This document shows, piece after piece, positions 25,516-38,118 of a stretch of 64,000 nt of DNA. The first letter of the stretch is position 1, and each line of letters starts with the position of its first letter. The translations under genes and the position numbers were made by a program. Origin of the DNA: Pelecanus crispus (lineage: Eukaryota > Chordata > Aves > Pelecaniformes > Pelecanidae); NCBI RefSeq assembly GCF_030463565.1, contig NC_134643.1, positions 174,078,491 to 174,142,490 on the forward strand, written 5' to 3'. The notes beneath the pieces are model-generated. The model saw only the letters and a list, made by a program, of their open reading frames with translations, made no database searches and had not been told where the DNA came from.

Positions 25516-28500
25516 GTAAAAAAAAGTAGAACACTGCAGGTTTATTTTTGCAATGAATTCTAGCTAGATTTATATTTACTATTTATTCTGTATAAATTTG
25601 TATTTTTTTTCAACTCGAAAAGAAAAAACTTATTCCTGGCTGCCTTTCAAGCAAATCAAGGAACTGCTCTCTATCAATGAAAAAGGAATACAGAGGGTTT
25701 TAAATGTTTTTCTCTTAAAGGTCACTTTTTAAAGAAAGCAGCAACTTCTGCATGCACAAATTTAGAATTGTTTGGGAATTAAACACAACTCTTCTCACTC
25801 TTGTCATGTGGACAGAAGCATCTTGTCCAGAGTGCAGTAGGGCCATTCAATTTCTGTGCATGACTGACATGGTGCCAAAACAAATTCTGACCTACATTTA
25901 TCTTCCTCTAAGCAAATCTTTTGTAAACTGACTATGCATGAACTTTTTATTTTCTAATTTTTATTTGTAGAGCGAAAGATCAGCTTAATTACTACATGTC
26001 TACATATGTATGCTAAATTTAGCATTGAAGTCTTGATAAACTTAAAGTAAAAAGATATATTCTTTAGTTCAGCTTACTGTTGATGTCTTACCTATTTGTA
26101 TATGCAAATGTGAGTTCTTCATATTCTCTGTACATAAGTTTCTGACAGAAAATTTTCCTATTCCTATACTAAAGACAGATTCTCAGTTCTTTCAAATTTG
26201 CATAGAGAAAATGACTTTCATGGTGCTATACTAATTTCTGTAATTGAGGATCTGAGCACATGTCTCTGTTAACAAATCAACTTCCTTATTAATATTTTTG
26301 AGGTGTTGTTAATTTGCTATGTTTGCTTCCAAAAGTCAAAATGCCAGTTATTAGAGAATAAGTATTATTTCCTCTTTCTATGACTGAGAATAATTTAGTT
26401 CAGAAAACCTGTGTATTTAGGAGGATTAGGAAGAGTAAATTTGGTGACACCATATTTGTTTCATTGCTATCTTTATTCCGGACAAGTAAAGATAATGCTA
26501 AGTATTACTCATGCAGGTAAAGTTGAAATAAAAGGGAAAATACAACTACATTAACTTTACATTAACTTAGGTAGATAGTGTTATTTTAGCTGTCATTGTA
26601 TATTCAAGACATGTTAATGGGCTTCATGGACATGTCACAGAACCTATGGAAACCCATGTCCTGATCTGGAGAAGCAAATGGACCCCAGGTGGGATGACAT
26701 AGGGCATCAAAATGACACTAGATGTCTACATTTAAACAATTTAGTTTCACACAGAAAAAAATCTAAGTAACTTTATTATTTGAAATAACTAAGATCCAAT
26801 GAAAAATTGAATTCAGTCAATGGAAGTGACACTAGAAAGCTTTGAATATTGAATCAGACCCACTAATATTGTTCTTTTTTGAATTCTCAGAGATCTTAAA
26901 TTAGTGTAGAGAAAAAAAAAACCAGAGCAAAAATGTACATGGTACTTGATAATAGTTTAGTATTTCAGTGTCTTTCATTTCAGTAGTTATTTCCATTAGT
27001 AAAAAATGGGTGTAAAAATAATACCCTGCAATTGGCAAGATGCAGGGAAATGATGATTCAGGCCCTCAGGCTTAGATTTAAGAGAAATAGCTTCAGACTA
27101 AAGACAATTGCCACATGCACAGATGTCACTTTGCTTAGCTGCTAACAGTTACTTGGCAGAATGTTGAGGACAACTGTGTGGGAAAACATTCTTCTTCATT
27201 GCAGTCTCAAAGCATCAGAAAGAAAGGTGAGATAAATTCATGTCAAAGCAACACAGTTATACATCTGTATCAGAGCATCACTTAGCAGAATTAAAAAAAA
27301 CTTTAGCTTTTAGCTTTCCCTCAGCAGGGAGATTCACATGATTCATTATATAAGGGCAACTGTACCCTCTGGCAGTCTGTAACACTGCAAGTGGTTTTGC
27401 AGTATCCAGGAATCACTAGAATGTGGCACGTCATCCACTTTCCTATCATCTGGCCCTACTGGACTGCCATGTAGTGGAAGTTTGTATAAGGAGAGAGGGG
27501 TCTGCCTGTAGCCTTTCCTATTAATAACATTCTCAGACTGATTTTCTAGCTATGAGGAAACTTCATATTCACATAACAAAAAGGGATAAGAATTTGGTCT
27601 TATATGATTATTCTTCAGTTGGAAAATATCAATATCTTCTGATAAAAACAAAATCATGTCATAAGGAAGGTATCACTTACAAAGAAAGAAGGATGCAATA
27701 TCTGTTTCTAAAAGTTCCTTGGAACATTTTCATTATAACATTTAGAAATGTGTCCCTAATGTTATTGGTGTTTGCGGAAAGTTGGGAGAGGTATTCAGAA
27801 ATTTTTTTGTTAAAACCATATTCTCTCTTTTCTTTTTATTTTTTTCCCAGTGAGAGGCACAGTTAAGTGGTTTGATACATTTCACTTAGCTAGAATAATG
27901 GAGGTCGGAAGGCAAAGCATGTTTGACAGTCTGCAACAAAGTGGTTCCATTTTTCTCCTGTCAGCACGATAGTTTAATTGAGTGCGAGAACAGTGCTTCG
28001 TCAAGCACACTGGTGTACGTGGCAGCTATGTTATTGTTGTTAGGGTACCTCAACGTAACCAGCACTACCATTTTCCCCCTCACATTTGAGTGAAGAAAAT
28101 ATATTAAATAACACTATAAACCTGTTCCCTAAATAAACAGATATTAAAGCAATTTATTGCACATTTTTATTTTAAACCATTTTTATCTTTTCAACTTCAT
28201 CAAAGTCAAATGTATTTCTCTTTCTTGTTCTTCCTGTTACAGTTTTTTTTCACACAGACTTTTAGGACTGATACTTGAATATATTACCCACAGTGATGCC
28301 TCTCCAAGCTTCTGAACAGAAAAAAACCCAAAACCCAACCCTGCACACCAAAACCCCCTTCCAACAAAACCTGTAAATTTACACATAAATTAGGTTATTT
28401 TCCTATTTAGAAATGGTCCAGTATTTTCACACATTCTTCTCCATTAGAATGACCAATCAACCTTTCTGTAACCAAATTCCAGACTGAAAATGAGTTCATA

Positions 28501-31500
28501 CATTTTGTCAATGATGTGTCAAAGCTATCAGATTTGAATGCAAAACCTTTTCACCTGCAGACATTGTTTCTCTGATTGGAATCTGAAGATCAGGTTTTGG
28601 CCCCTCTTTGCATGACAAAGAAGTCCCCAGTATGACTCCAAATAGACAATGTTTACAACGTGCCACTTACCTACATAGAGATTACTAATTTTACAGTAGG
28701 CTAAACTGAAAAGATAAGTTTGACTGGGATGGCAAACCATCTTATAAAGATCTGTTTCTGGTGTGTTAATAAAAAAGGGTATTTACCACAAATAAAACAT
28801 TATTTCACAGGGGAAAGAATAGTGGCAAAGGAAAAAAGGAGACTGAATCTCAAAGTCATCATCAGAAGGGATTCTGGGTTATCATTCTGAGGATGCCATT
28901 GTCTACAGAAATATACTGCATCAGCCACATCAACACAATCTGCAAGTTTCACGTACATGCACTGAAATTATCATGAGGGAAAAAACCAGTCAAGCACTTG
29001 TCTTAATTCAAAAGATCAGCTGAGAAGCTTTCTTAAGACTGGCACATGTCTCTTCTCTTGTGCTCCCCAACACAGAATAGCTTCATTTGCATTAATGAAT
29101 CTCCTGCTCAGTCATAGACAGCCCTCTGGCAGTACAATCTACTCTTGCAATTGAAACCTGCTCCTTGGAGAGGTTTTGCAGTGTGTGCATTGCCTTCAGC
29201 AGTCAGTTCCTTTGGAACTTGATGTTTGGTGCACCCTGTTGGATTTGAGACAGGGAAGATAGATCTAATACTGATCTTGTATTATATGTCAAAAGACCTG
29301 TCCCTTTCTCATTATCTGAAGCTTATGATATTCTTGATCTTTTTTGAGGAGTTGGTATTAAATCCTTTTGTTCCGTGAAAGAGAAGTGAACTCTAGCTGA
29401 AACCAATAAGGGGAAGTTAATCACCATACTGAAAAGATATAGCATGGCATTTTCTTTCCTGCACATCTCCTAACAGTCAGCTTTGGCTTTTTGACATAAC
29501 AGAACAAATTCTTAAGAGCCACAGCCTAATGGAAAGCAGCTAACCTCGAGGAAGAAAGTAAAACACCAGATGCTGTTCAGCTCTATGAAAGCAAGATGCG
29601 ATGAAGAACTTTTTTTTTATTTATTCAGCTTCATCAAGATGGAGTGCAAGTACATGTGCACAACACATTTCATAAAACATTTACCAAAGCTTTGTGTTTT
29701 AAGACATTGACTTCAAAATATTCACAGTATGTTCCTCATATTACTACTGGAAGGACTACTTCTACTATTACTTTTAGTTCATGCAATGGAATGATGGAAT
29801 ACAGAAAAAAATTCATATTTCAAGGAGAAATGTTATTTATTATAACTTCAGCTGTTTGCCTTTCTAGATCAATTCATGCAGATTATTTCATTTTGAGATA
29901 AAATGTTTTACAAGTTAAGAATTTTTTAAAAATTCTTCCAGTTGTAATTAATTACCAAATAAACTACAGAAGAGTAGATAATGAATTGTTCAAACAGAAA
30001 GAAGTTTGAAACATTTTATATATGCAGAAATCCTATGGAATGTTAGCATAAACTTGCACTTTAGAATAAACTATAGAATTTATTTTGTAAGCTCATAAAA
30101 TTTAGTATTATTTTTAGTTTTAAACTGAGACATGTCAGCAGTTTTGCATTTTTTAAAATTCAAAGCCAACATAACACTTCTGTAATGACACATATTTGGG
30201 TTAATTACATATAAATAGTTTTATACTAGGACTTATTAAAAAAAAATACTCACAAATATAATCTGATACTCCCCCCATCTTTCCCTGCTGAAACTGTGTA
30301 GCATGCTGTGCAAAAAATTGCACATTTCCTAGGTAAGGAGACCAAACAAGAAGATCAATATTCTTTGTATCTTTGTTACATGCACTTTTTGGGGAGTAGA
30401 ATATTATGGATTCCCATCCCTGTGGCACAGTTCATGAGCCCTGAGGCTCATGTTCACACAGTTCATATGAGACATAAAAGAAGTTCAGACTTAAAGCAAT
30501 TAAATGCATGACATTCTTAACAGAAGAGATTGGCTTAACTAGTAGTCTATGCAATTATGTTCTTTTGTAAAGGAAGGTTGTTGCAATTGCACTTTTTTAA
30601 AAGATCCTGTGTGTCAAATATACTTTGAATATATCTGCTAGATCAGAACCCAAAGATCCTCTCAAATCTCTATGAAACCTGATAAGACACAAGATTCCAC
30701 ACTGCCAGTTCAGTGCTAGTTTATGGGCATCCAGACACCCTGGACCTTTAGGTACTTGGAGGACAGTGAAAAACCTCTAGGGTCATGTGTTATAGAGGAA
30801 GAGGTTTTGAGCAACAGTCAAAGATTTAGATTGCTCTTTTCATCTGACCCAAGGTGTTCAATATTCCTCAGCATGGTATCATATGATTTAAAGGGTGAAT
30901 GTAAAACATTAGTAAGTTAGAAATGTAGCATTTAGATGCCACTGTTCACAAAAGGTAAATAATTCCAGGAGGTGAAATGAAGATTAAGATACGGAGATTT
31001 TAACTGCCTCATGTGTTATGTAAGTGTCTTTAAGTAATATCTAATTTCAGGAGAGATGGGAGGGAGGTGACATTGCTGTCTTTTGACCACTCATGCATTC
31101 AGATTTCTTGAAGGGAAATGCTGTGCTGAGGATAGCTATCTTCATGCTGTGCGATATATGATATTATGAAGGCTGAATCATGTTCTATAGATTCTAAAGT
31201 AATTGTTTATTATAGGCTGAAATCTATCACTGCTCTAAGCACTGAAGTGTCATCTGAAGTCAGCTGGACTTCTTGCAGGCTCACATTCCATGATTATTTT
31301 TATTCATAAAAATGACCACAGAATAATCAGAAGCTTTATTATTTCCCTATATAAAAACAATATTGTAAAGAAAATTATGCCTTCTGAATTTTTTATTCAT
31401 GTCCTGATCCTAGGGCCATTAAAGCTAAGGAATGATGTCTTTTTGATCTGGAGTTATGCATCATCATCTTAGAAGTCTATAGTTTTGTCTGCACAGATGT

Positions 31501-31799
31501 ATATATAAAAAAAAATGTGCAAAAACTTAGGGGTGTTGCTGCACAATGTCTTTTTCCAGCCAGCATGAATTGGAAGTAGACAAGACCAGTGACTGTTCTT
31601 AAGTGTAAGGCCCAAGCATATGCTAACTTCACAAAAATTATTCTGAAGAATTCCATGACACTGTCTCCTGAAAAAGTGAAAGGTATGTGTCTGGTTTTTT
31701 CCCTCACTTTTTCTAACATCTAAGTATGTAAAGAAGATCACAACATAGGTTATAAAGCTCAATATCAATAGTAAACACCTAAAAGTTATTTGGATAATA
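25516..31799. other. Gene-free sequence downstream of SLITRK6
   Basis: This is 6.3 kb with no reading frame that resembles a protein and no repeat I can name. An A/C-rich stretch occurs near 28320-28375. One POU-type octamer, ATTTGCAT, at 29085-29092, overlaps a homeodomain-like TTAAT. Conserved enhancers are expected around SLITRK genes but cannot be recognised without an alignment. Confidence 0.45.
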
Positions 31800-32015
31800 A
31801 AGAAAACCTTCTTCACTAGGAGGGATAGTGCAGCACTGAAATACCTTACCCAAAGTATCTGTGTAACCTTTGTCCCCAGGAGATTTTCAGGACTTTGCTC
31901 TACAAAGTCACAGCTGGTCTAGAGGAAGCAATAGTCCTGCTCAAAGCACATGGCTGGACTAGACATCCTCCAGAGCTCCCTTCCAGGTGAAATATCTGTG
32001 GTTCTAATATGGTTC
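31800..32015 (+). mobile_element. Old CR1 LINE 3' fragment
   Basis: Sequence blocks follow the CR1 order: 'aaaaccttcttcactagga' (31802), then 'gcagcactgaaatac' and 'cccaaagtatctgtgtaacctttgtcc'. These are followed by 'ggctggactagacatcctccagagctcccttcc' near 31950-31985. The tail octamers are decayed. It is non-coding. Confidence 0.75.
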
Positions 32016-32596
32016 TGCAAAAGATTTTTGAGGGCAAAGTAGAAGAGTCTTTCTCTTCTATACATAGGCTTCCATGAAGTTAAGGAAAAAGGCAATGCTC
32101 GCTGTTCTGAAATAAAAGCTTTTCAACTAACTTCTGTAAGATACAGAGAAGCAGTAATATTGATGCTGCATCAAATTAAACAGTACTTCTCTGATGTTGG
32201 TCAGAGTCCACGTGAAGGGTGGTGACCTGAGTTTATTGTTAAAATTATTTTTTTTACATGACAGATAACTTCAAATTTCTAAATGAAATGCTGAAACTCT
32301 CTGAATCACTTGAGGAGTGATCCATTTCTGCACTAGTTGAATTAATGAATCTTGTTTTCTTGACATACTGGTGTTGTAGTTCTTCACACATTTCAAAGGT
32401 AATGATAATCTTACTTTTCCATAGGATCTTCCAAGACTTAACAGTTCTTACTTTATATATTCTATTTGTCAGAAGGCCAAATTATTATGCAGTATATGAT
32501 TAATATACATTTTCAATTTAAAATATTTTTTTACATAAAATTTACTTTTGCCTTTCAAATTATGAAGCAGCAGTTGGAGCAAGGTGTTTCTCTAAA
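32016..32596. other. No feature recognised
   Basis: AT-rich sequence between two CR1 fragments, with no coding or repeat signal that I can support. Confidence 0.5.
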
Positions 32597-33258
32597 TCAT
32601 AGAATCATAGAATGCTTTGGGTTGGAAAGGACCTTTAGAGGTCATCTTGCCCAACTCCCCTGCAGTGAGCAGGGACAGCTTTAACCAGATCAGGTTGCTC
32701 AGAGCCCCAGCCAACCTCACCTTGAAGGTTTCTAGGAATGGGGCCTCCACTACTTCTCTGGGCAACCTGTTCCAGTGCTTGACCACCCTCATGGTAAAAA
32801 ATTTCTTCCTTCGATCCAGTCTAAATCTATCCTCTTTTAGTTTAAAACTATTACTCCTTGTCCTGTCACAAACAGGCCTTGCTAAAAAGATTCTCCCCAT
32901 CTTTCCTGTAGGCCCCCTTTAAGTACTGAAAGGCTTCAGTAAGGTCTCCTCAGCCTTCTCTTCTCCATGCTGAACAACCCCAACTCCCTCAGCCTGGCCT
33001 CGTAGGATCCAGCCCTTGGATCATTTTGGTGGCCCTCTTCTGGACCTGCTCCAACAGTTCCATGTCCTTCTTGTGCTGAGGGCTCCAGAGCTGGAAGCAG
33101 TACTCCAGGTGAGGTCTCACCAGAGCAGAGTAGAGGGGCAGAATCACCTCCCTCAACCTGCTGGCCACGCTGCTTTTGATGCAGCCCAGGATACGGTTGG
33201 CTTTCTGGGCTGCAAATGCACATTGCCGGCTCATGTCCAGCTTCTCATCCACCAGTAA
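32597..33258 (-). mobile_element. CR1 LINE 3' fragment (0.66 kb)
   Basis: On the plus strand it begins with the tail (atcatagaatcatagaatgc) and 'gggttggaaaggaccttt'. It extends back through the ORF2 C-terminal blocks: the reverse complement encodes [41 protein letters not shown] and [24 protein letters not shown]. These blocks lie in at least two frames, so ORF2 is broken by small indels near 32900-32990. The 5' truncation lies near 33258. It belongs to a different subfamily from the copies at 6093 and 37292. Confidence 0.95.
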
Positions 33259-33732
33259 AATGTAACTGATTTATTCAAATAAGGATCTATTTGATATAAA
33301 TAGGTTTTGATTGTTAAAAATCATATGAAAATTTGCTTAGCTCTACAGTCAGGGATTGGAGGGGCTGTTTTTTAATTTGCTTATGATGCTTCTGGCAACA
33401 GTAACCTCATGGAGAACTTTTGATAAAAAAAGTACCTAGTATGGTTAAGTAGCATTTAGAATCAGTATTCCTAACAAATGATCCTAAGAAGATTATCTTT
33501 TCAGTTTGTTTACTTTATTCCCTGGGTGGTGTTGTATGTACACTCAGCTTTTATTGTTTCCTCAGCTTAATTTGCCACTTAGCTAGGATAAGATTTGCAA
33601 CTGTATCAATGGAATTTTTAAACAGTATGACAGTTCTAGGCTTGACGATTGAAGTAAGCATACTTCTTTCCCATAAATGCATCATCGCATATGTGGTTTT
33701 TGATATTTTAGTACACATTGATTATCATCACA
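33259..33732. other. No feature recognised
   Basis: AT-rich spacer with no gene or repeat signal. Confidence 0.5.
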
Positions 33733-33875
33733 TCATAGAATCATAGAATGCTTTAGGTTGGAAGGGACCTTGAGAGATCATCGAGCCCAACCCCCCTGCA
33801 GTGAGCAGGGATTGAACCTGTGAACTTGGTATTATTAGCACCATGCTATAACCAACTGAGCTAACCCAGCTGGTC
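33733..33875 (-). mobile_element. SINE with tRNA-Ile-derived head and CR1 tail (TguSINE1-like)
   Basis: Read on the minus strand, the element starts with a tRNA-Ile-like sequence. It has a box A (TAGCTCAGTTGG, at 33852-33863 on plus), an anticodon stem and loop with loop CTAATAA (anticodon AAT), and a box B (GGTTCAATCC, 33809-33818). It then passes into a typical CR1 3' end (gatgatctctcaaggtccc, then attctatgattctatga). This is the design of a SINE moved by CR1 machinery. From general knowledge, such a tRNA-Ile/CR1 family is known from passerine birds. It is not a functional tRNA gene, because the acceptor stem and 3' part are replaced by CR1. Confidence 0.93.
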
Positions 33876-36800
33876 AATCAGTTAATTGTCTTGGTTATTA
33901 CCATCTTCTTTTGTGTCATGAACCACTGCAGGTACTACTGTAAGTGTCACTTTCTTTTCTCCATCAAAAATCTAAGAATGACAACACTTTAAGAAAGATG
34001 AATATTAAAAACATTAATTCTTTTACATGTGATGCAAGTATTCAATGAGACTACTTAAATGGACTTGTTTATCCACATATGTTTTCTCAATGGAAACCTC
34101 TTTGGTTTTAGTTAGACTTTGGAGTATCTCAGAAAATAGATCATGCCTCTTTTCTTCAACTTCCAAATCCTATGTTTTCTTAGAGTGTGTTGTTAACGAA
34201 AAGAAGGTATGGGCAATATTAATGCTGAGCAGTGGAAAGAATATCAGACCTCTCTTTGGTCTAAGTGCAGTGCTTCATGCTGGTGTTAATTAGCAATCAG
34301 TCTTTTCACAGTCCTTGTAAGGTGTGTTATCTATGACCTGAAACCAGATACTTCCATACAGATTTAGAGCAAAAATACATGCAGTGATATTTTCCTTTTT
34401 CTTATACTCTTCCCTAGGTATGTACTTTAGTTATTCCTGGAGACTGGATACTAAATGGATCTTTGATTTGACATATGATGGCTGTTAGTAAGTTCATAAT
34501 ATGTACTTGTGTAGGATTACTGCAGAAACCAGTTTTCTCAGACATAACTATAACTAGAAGTGGTCTCTTGACTTTTTTATGGAATATTTTTAAATAGAAA
34601 TTCCTAATAATTTCCATTCTTACAATAGTTCTGTATTATATTAATCTTGTAAATGAAACCTCTGACAGGTAGTACAAGCCTGGATGTGTTTCTACCAGAG
34701 CAATTCTTTAGCCACCTGAGGAGGAAGTGAAAGATTCAAATAATTAAAATAATCGCACAGCATCACCCATAAAAATTTAATGAACCAACTGCTACTTTGA
34801 GCCTAAACACAGACATAAGAGTTCAAAATTTTTTTTCACATATAAACACAAAAATGGTCCTTGCTCCTACAGTTTAAAATTACAAAATTAGACACTAGTC
34901 ATATAAATCTTTGATATTCATGTCAATCAAAATGTAATTGTTTTCTACACACATATGACAATGCACTCCACAAAGATTTGAAAATTTCCTTCCTACATAA
35001 AAATTTTTTTCAGAGAAGAAATGTCTAAACAGGCTATGGAAAATAACTGATTTAATGCACAGGTGTACATAGTATTCTGTCAGTATTATAGTAAATCTTT
35101 GGTCTCACTTCTAATAAGAAGATCCAAGAGAGGACTAAAAAACATAAGCAAATTAAATTAATCAAAAGAACTGTAAAAAAAATCTGAAACAAACAAACAA
35201 AAAACCCACAAAGGAATAAGTCATTAAGAAAAAAAAAAAAAGCCTAAAGAAAGGAGATAAAAACATTTCGAGTATTGACCTGTTGCTCTCTGCATATCCT
35301 ATCATATATTTCTCTTCAATATCTGCTTTGCTTCATTTTTTTTTCTTTTTTACTTTTTCTTTTTTCACTTTTTTCCTTTTCTCTTTTTAATATATGTATA
35401 ACTTTCTGGCCAAATAAATTTAAGTTGTGTTTTTTTAGGTGACATCTTTCTAGATGTTTGTTGCTCAGTACTGAATAATGGCACAGTTTCTATCCTGGGC
35501 TTTTAAAACAAAACGGATATCTAAGGTCTTAATAAACTTGCTCATTTATAACTCATTATTTGGGTTCTTTTCTCTTTTGGGGTAAGAACATCACAATATA
35601 AACAGGTAAAGCAATGTTTATATGGCATGGGGGAGAAAAGGAATTACAGCTCCAGCTGGCTGGGAATTTTCCGTCAGAGTACAGCTTGATGGAAAAAATG
35701 TGTTTTCAAAACCTTCACTATTTCACACAGGAAGACTTTTTTGGTAAAAATAACACCTAATTTTTTCAGCTGAACACAGTTTTCAATAGTTAAATATTTC
35801 AGTTTGTCAGACTGTTCTCTTTTGACATAACCCACCCCTAACCTTTCATAAAAGCTTATGGAAATTGTAAGGGGTAAGCCTATGATTTTTTTTTTTTTTC
35901 TGTTGGAAAAGTTTATTCATTGAGCAACACTTCCATTATATCTTTACAATTTTCCATCTAGCTTGATTGCTGGAAGGCCTGGCCATACAAAAATAATAGG
36001 AGTGTGGGAAAAACAGGGTGCAAAATGGCAGAATATTATGGCAGTTCTGATACGAGCTTCAGTGGTTCTAACAGCCAAAATTAGATCAGGTAAAATTAAA
36101 TTGAATGCTTCAGTTTAGGAATTACATACTTTTTTTCTTTTTTTTCTTTTTTTTTTTTTTCTAAGTTGAATGTATTTATGAACAACTTTTCATAAATATT
36201 TTCCTATATTACTTTCTGGTTTGGTACAAGCTTAAACAAAGTTGAAGTTCAAACATTTCTGTTTGACCGTGTGTGAAACACAACAAAAGATTAGCAGTTC
36301 TCATGAACCTAATATAAGAATACAGATTACTAGGTTTGGGTTCTGGACTGTTAAAATGCACACCTGACTAGGATCACCCATGCCAACCAACTGCCAGGCC
36401 TGTGAGGCTCTGCAGTGGCTGCTCTTGGATCAGTAGCAGGTGATTATTCCAATCTACTAAAGGAGATCATGAAGGAGATGACTTACAGCATGTACTTGAT
36501 GTTCACATGATAGATGAAAGGGCTAGGCCACTGATTCTCACAGCCTGGAACAGCTTCTAGCGGTGGATCAAAATCTTTCACTGCAATTCCCTTCTAATTA
36601 GTTTAGAGAAAATTTCATGGGCATAAGAAAAAGAGAGATGTTAACCACTGAGAAATGTCTAATTTTTTTTTTATTAGGAAAATACAAAGTAAGCCCATGT
36701 GCAAGAGCTTGTCTTTTTTCTTCAGTTTTTGATGGGTTTGGATTTGTTTGAGCTTTTTTCTTTTCTCCTTTTTAAAATATCTAAGTCATAAAAACTATGT

Positions 36801-37291
36801 AATTTTCCTTGATATGAAGGAATAATAAGTGTCATGACAATTCAATGATTTATCTGTAATTTATTATTGGCCTTTTGTACAAAGACAGGTTTTTTTAGTT
36901 TTTTACTGCTCAGTTTGCATATTGTGCCACAGAAATTTCATTACAGTAGAAACACCACGTCACCAGTATACTGTTAGTAGCCCAGTTATCAAGGGATTTA
37001 AAATCATGTAAACACGGGTGTTCAAGAGGATTTGAAAAACCTGAGAGGAAATAATCTATGAACCTGAAGAAACACTTCCAACATTAGTGATTGTCTCTTG
37101 TAGAGGATACTACTACTCTCTATAACACTTAAAAAGAGAATGGAGAATTACAGATTAAAAACACTGAACTAAGCATGGTAACATTTGGATGGTCTGTTTC
37201 TTTAAGACCAACTGCTGCGGAGCGTAAAAGAGGAAGTTGTTTCTTGTATTAACGTTACATAATTGTTTCTTCATTTCCATTTGAACATCAT
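33876..37291. other. Intergenic sequence, no feature seen
   Basis: AT-rich, with several A-rich and T-rich runs (35159-35245, 35334-35390, 36130-36162). No gene, RNA or named repeat was recognised. Confidence 0.5.
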
Positions 37292-37946
37292 CTGGTTGAC
37301 AGCCGGCTGAACATGAGCCAGCAGTGTGCCCAGGTGGCCAAGAAGGCCAACAGCATCTGGGCTTGGATCAGGAATAGTGTGGCCAGCAGGAGCAGGGAGG
37401 TGATTGTTCCCCTGTACTTGGCACTGGTGAGGCCACACCTGGAATACTGTGTCCAGTTTTGGGCCCCTCAATACAAGAAAGACATTGAGGTGCTCATTGA
37501 GCATGTTCAGAGAAGGGCAACAAAGCTGGTGAAGGGTCTGGAGCACAGGCCTTCTGAGGAGCGGCTGAGGGAACTGGGACTGTTTAGCCTGGAGAAGAGG
37601 AGGCTGAGGGGAGACCTTATTGCTCTCTACAACTCCCTGAAAGGAGGTTGTAGTGAGGTGGGTGTTGGTCTCTTCTCCCAAGTAGCTAGCGATAGAATGA
37701 GAGGAAATGGGCTCAATCTGCGTCAAGGGAGGTTTAGATTGGATATTAGGAAAAATTTCTTTACGGAAAGGGTGGTCAAGCATTGGAAGAGGCTGCCCAG
37801 AGAGGTGGTGGAGTCACCATCCCTGGAAGTGTTCAAAAAACAGGTAGACATTGCACTTGGGGACATGGTTTAGTGGGCATGGTGGTGTTGGGTTGATGAT
37901 TGGACTGATGATCTTAGAGTCCTTTTCCAATCTTAATGATTCCTAG
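37292..37946 (+). mobile_element. CR1 LINE, 5'-truncated, upstream member of a head-to-tail pair
   Basis: It begins inside ORF2 and keeps an open frame to the stop at 37871-37873 (motifs [45 protein letters not shown]). A three-base in-frame insertion adds one residue near 37494. It is about 95% identical by eye to 6720-7287, including a run of well over 100 identical bases. The 3' end differs, however. It has a 'gggcatggtggtgttgggtt' type tail that stops at 'ttaatgattc' (37932-37941), with no ATTCTATG octamer array, and runs straight into CR1 ORF1-like sequence. Confidence 0.93.
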
Positions 37947-38011
37947 TTTTTACTTTCATTACAAATGATCCAGCCACCAAGCCAGGAGGCGTGGGGTTGC
38001 TACTCTTCCCT
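37947..38011 (+). mobile_element. Start of CR1 ORF1 (5' end of a second CR1)
   Basis: These 65 bases match the sequence at 63314-63378, which there leads in frame into an unmistakable CR1 ORF1. One frame encodes HQARRRGVATLP, which resembles the N-terminus of CR1 ORF1 as I remember it. Downstream, the copy is internally deleted and jumps to a CR1 3' tail at 38012. Confidence 0.7.
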
Positions 38012-38118
38012 GAATTGGTTTAGTGGTGGACTTGGTAATGTTAGGTTAATGGTTGGACTGGATGATCTTAAAGGTCTTTTTCAACCTAAACAATTCTATG
38101 ATTGTATGATTCTATGAT
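38012..38118 (+). mobile_element. CR1 3' tail (second CR1 of the pair)
   Basis: From 'gaattggtttagtgg' to 'attctatgatc' this matches the tail of the CR1 at 7301-7396 almost base for base (ggacttggtaatgttaggtt, then ggttggactggatgatct). It is therefore a proper CR1 3' end, separate from the tail of the first member at 37871-37941. Confidence 0.93.

Noticed and set aside
33790..33875. Possible tRNA-Ile gene
   Set aside because: The anticodon arm and both promoter boxes are present, but the 3' half and acceptor stem are replaced by a CR1 tail. It is a SINE.
37271..37783. 170-codon minus-strand frame
   Set aside because: It is antisense to the CR1 ORF2 fragment at 37292 and is not a gene.
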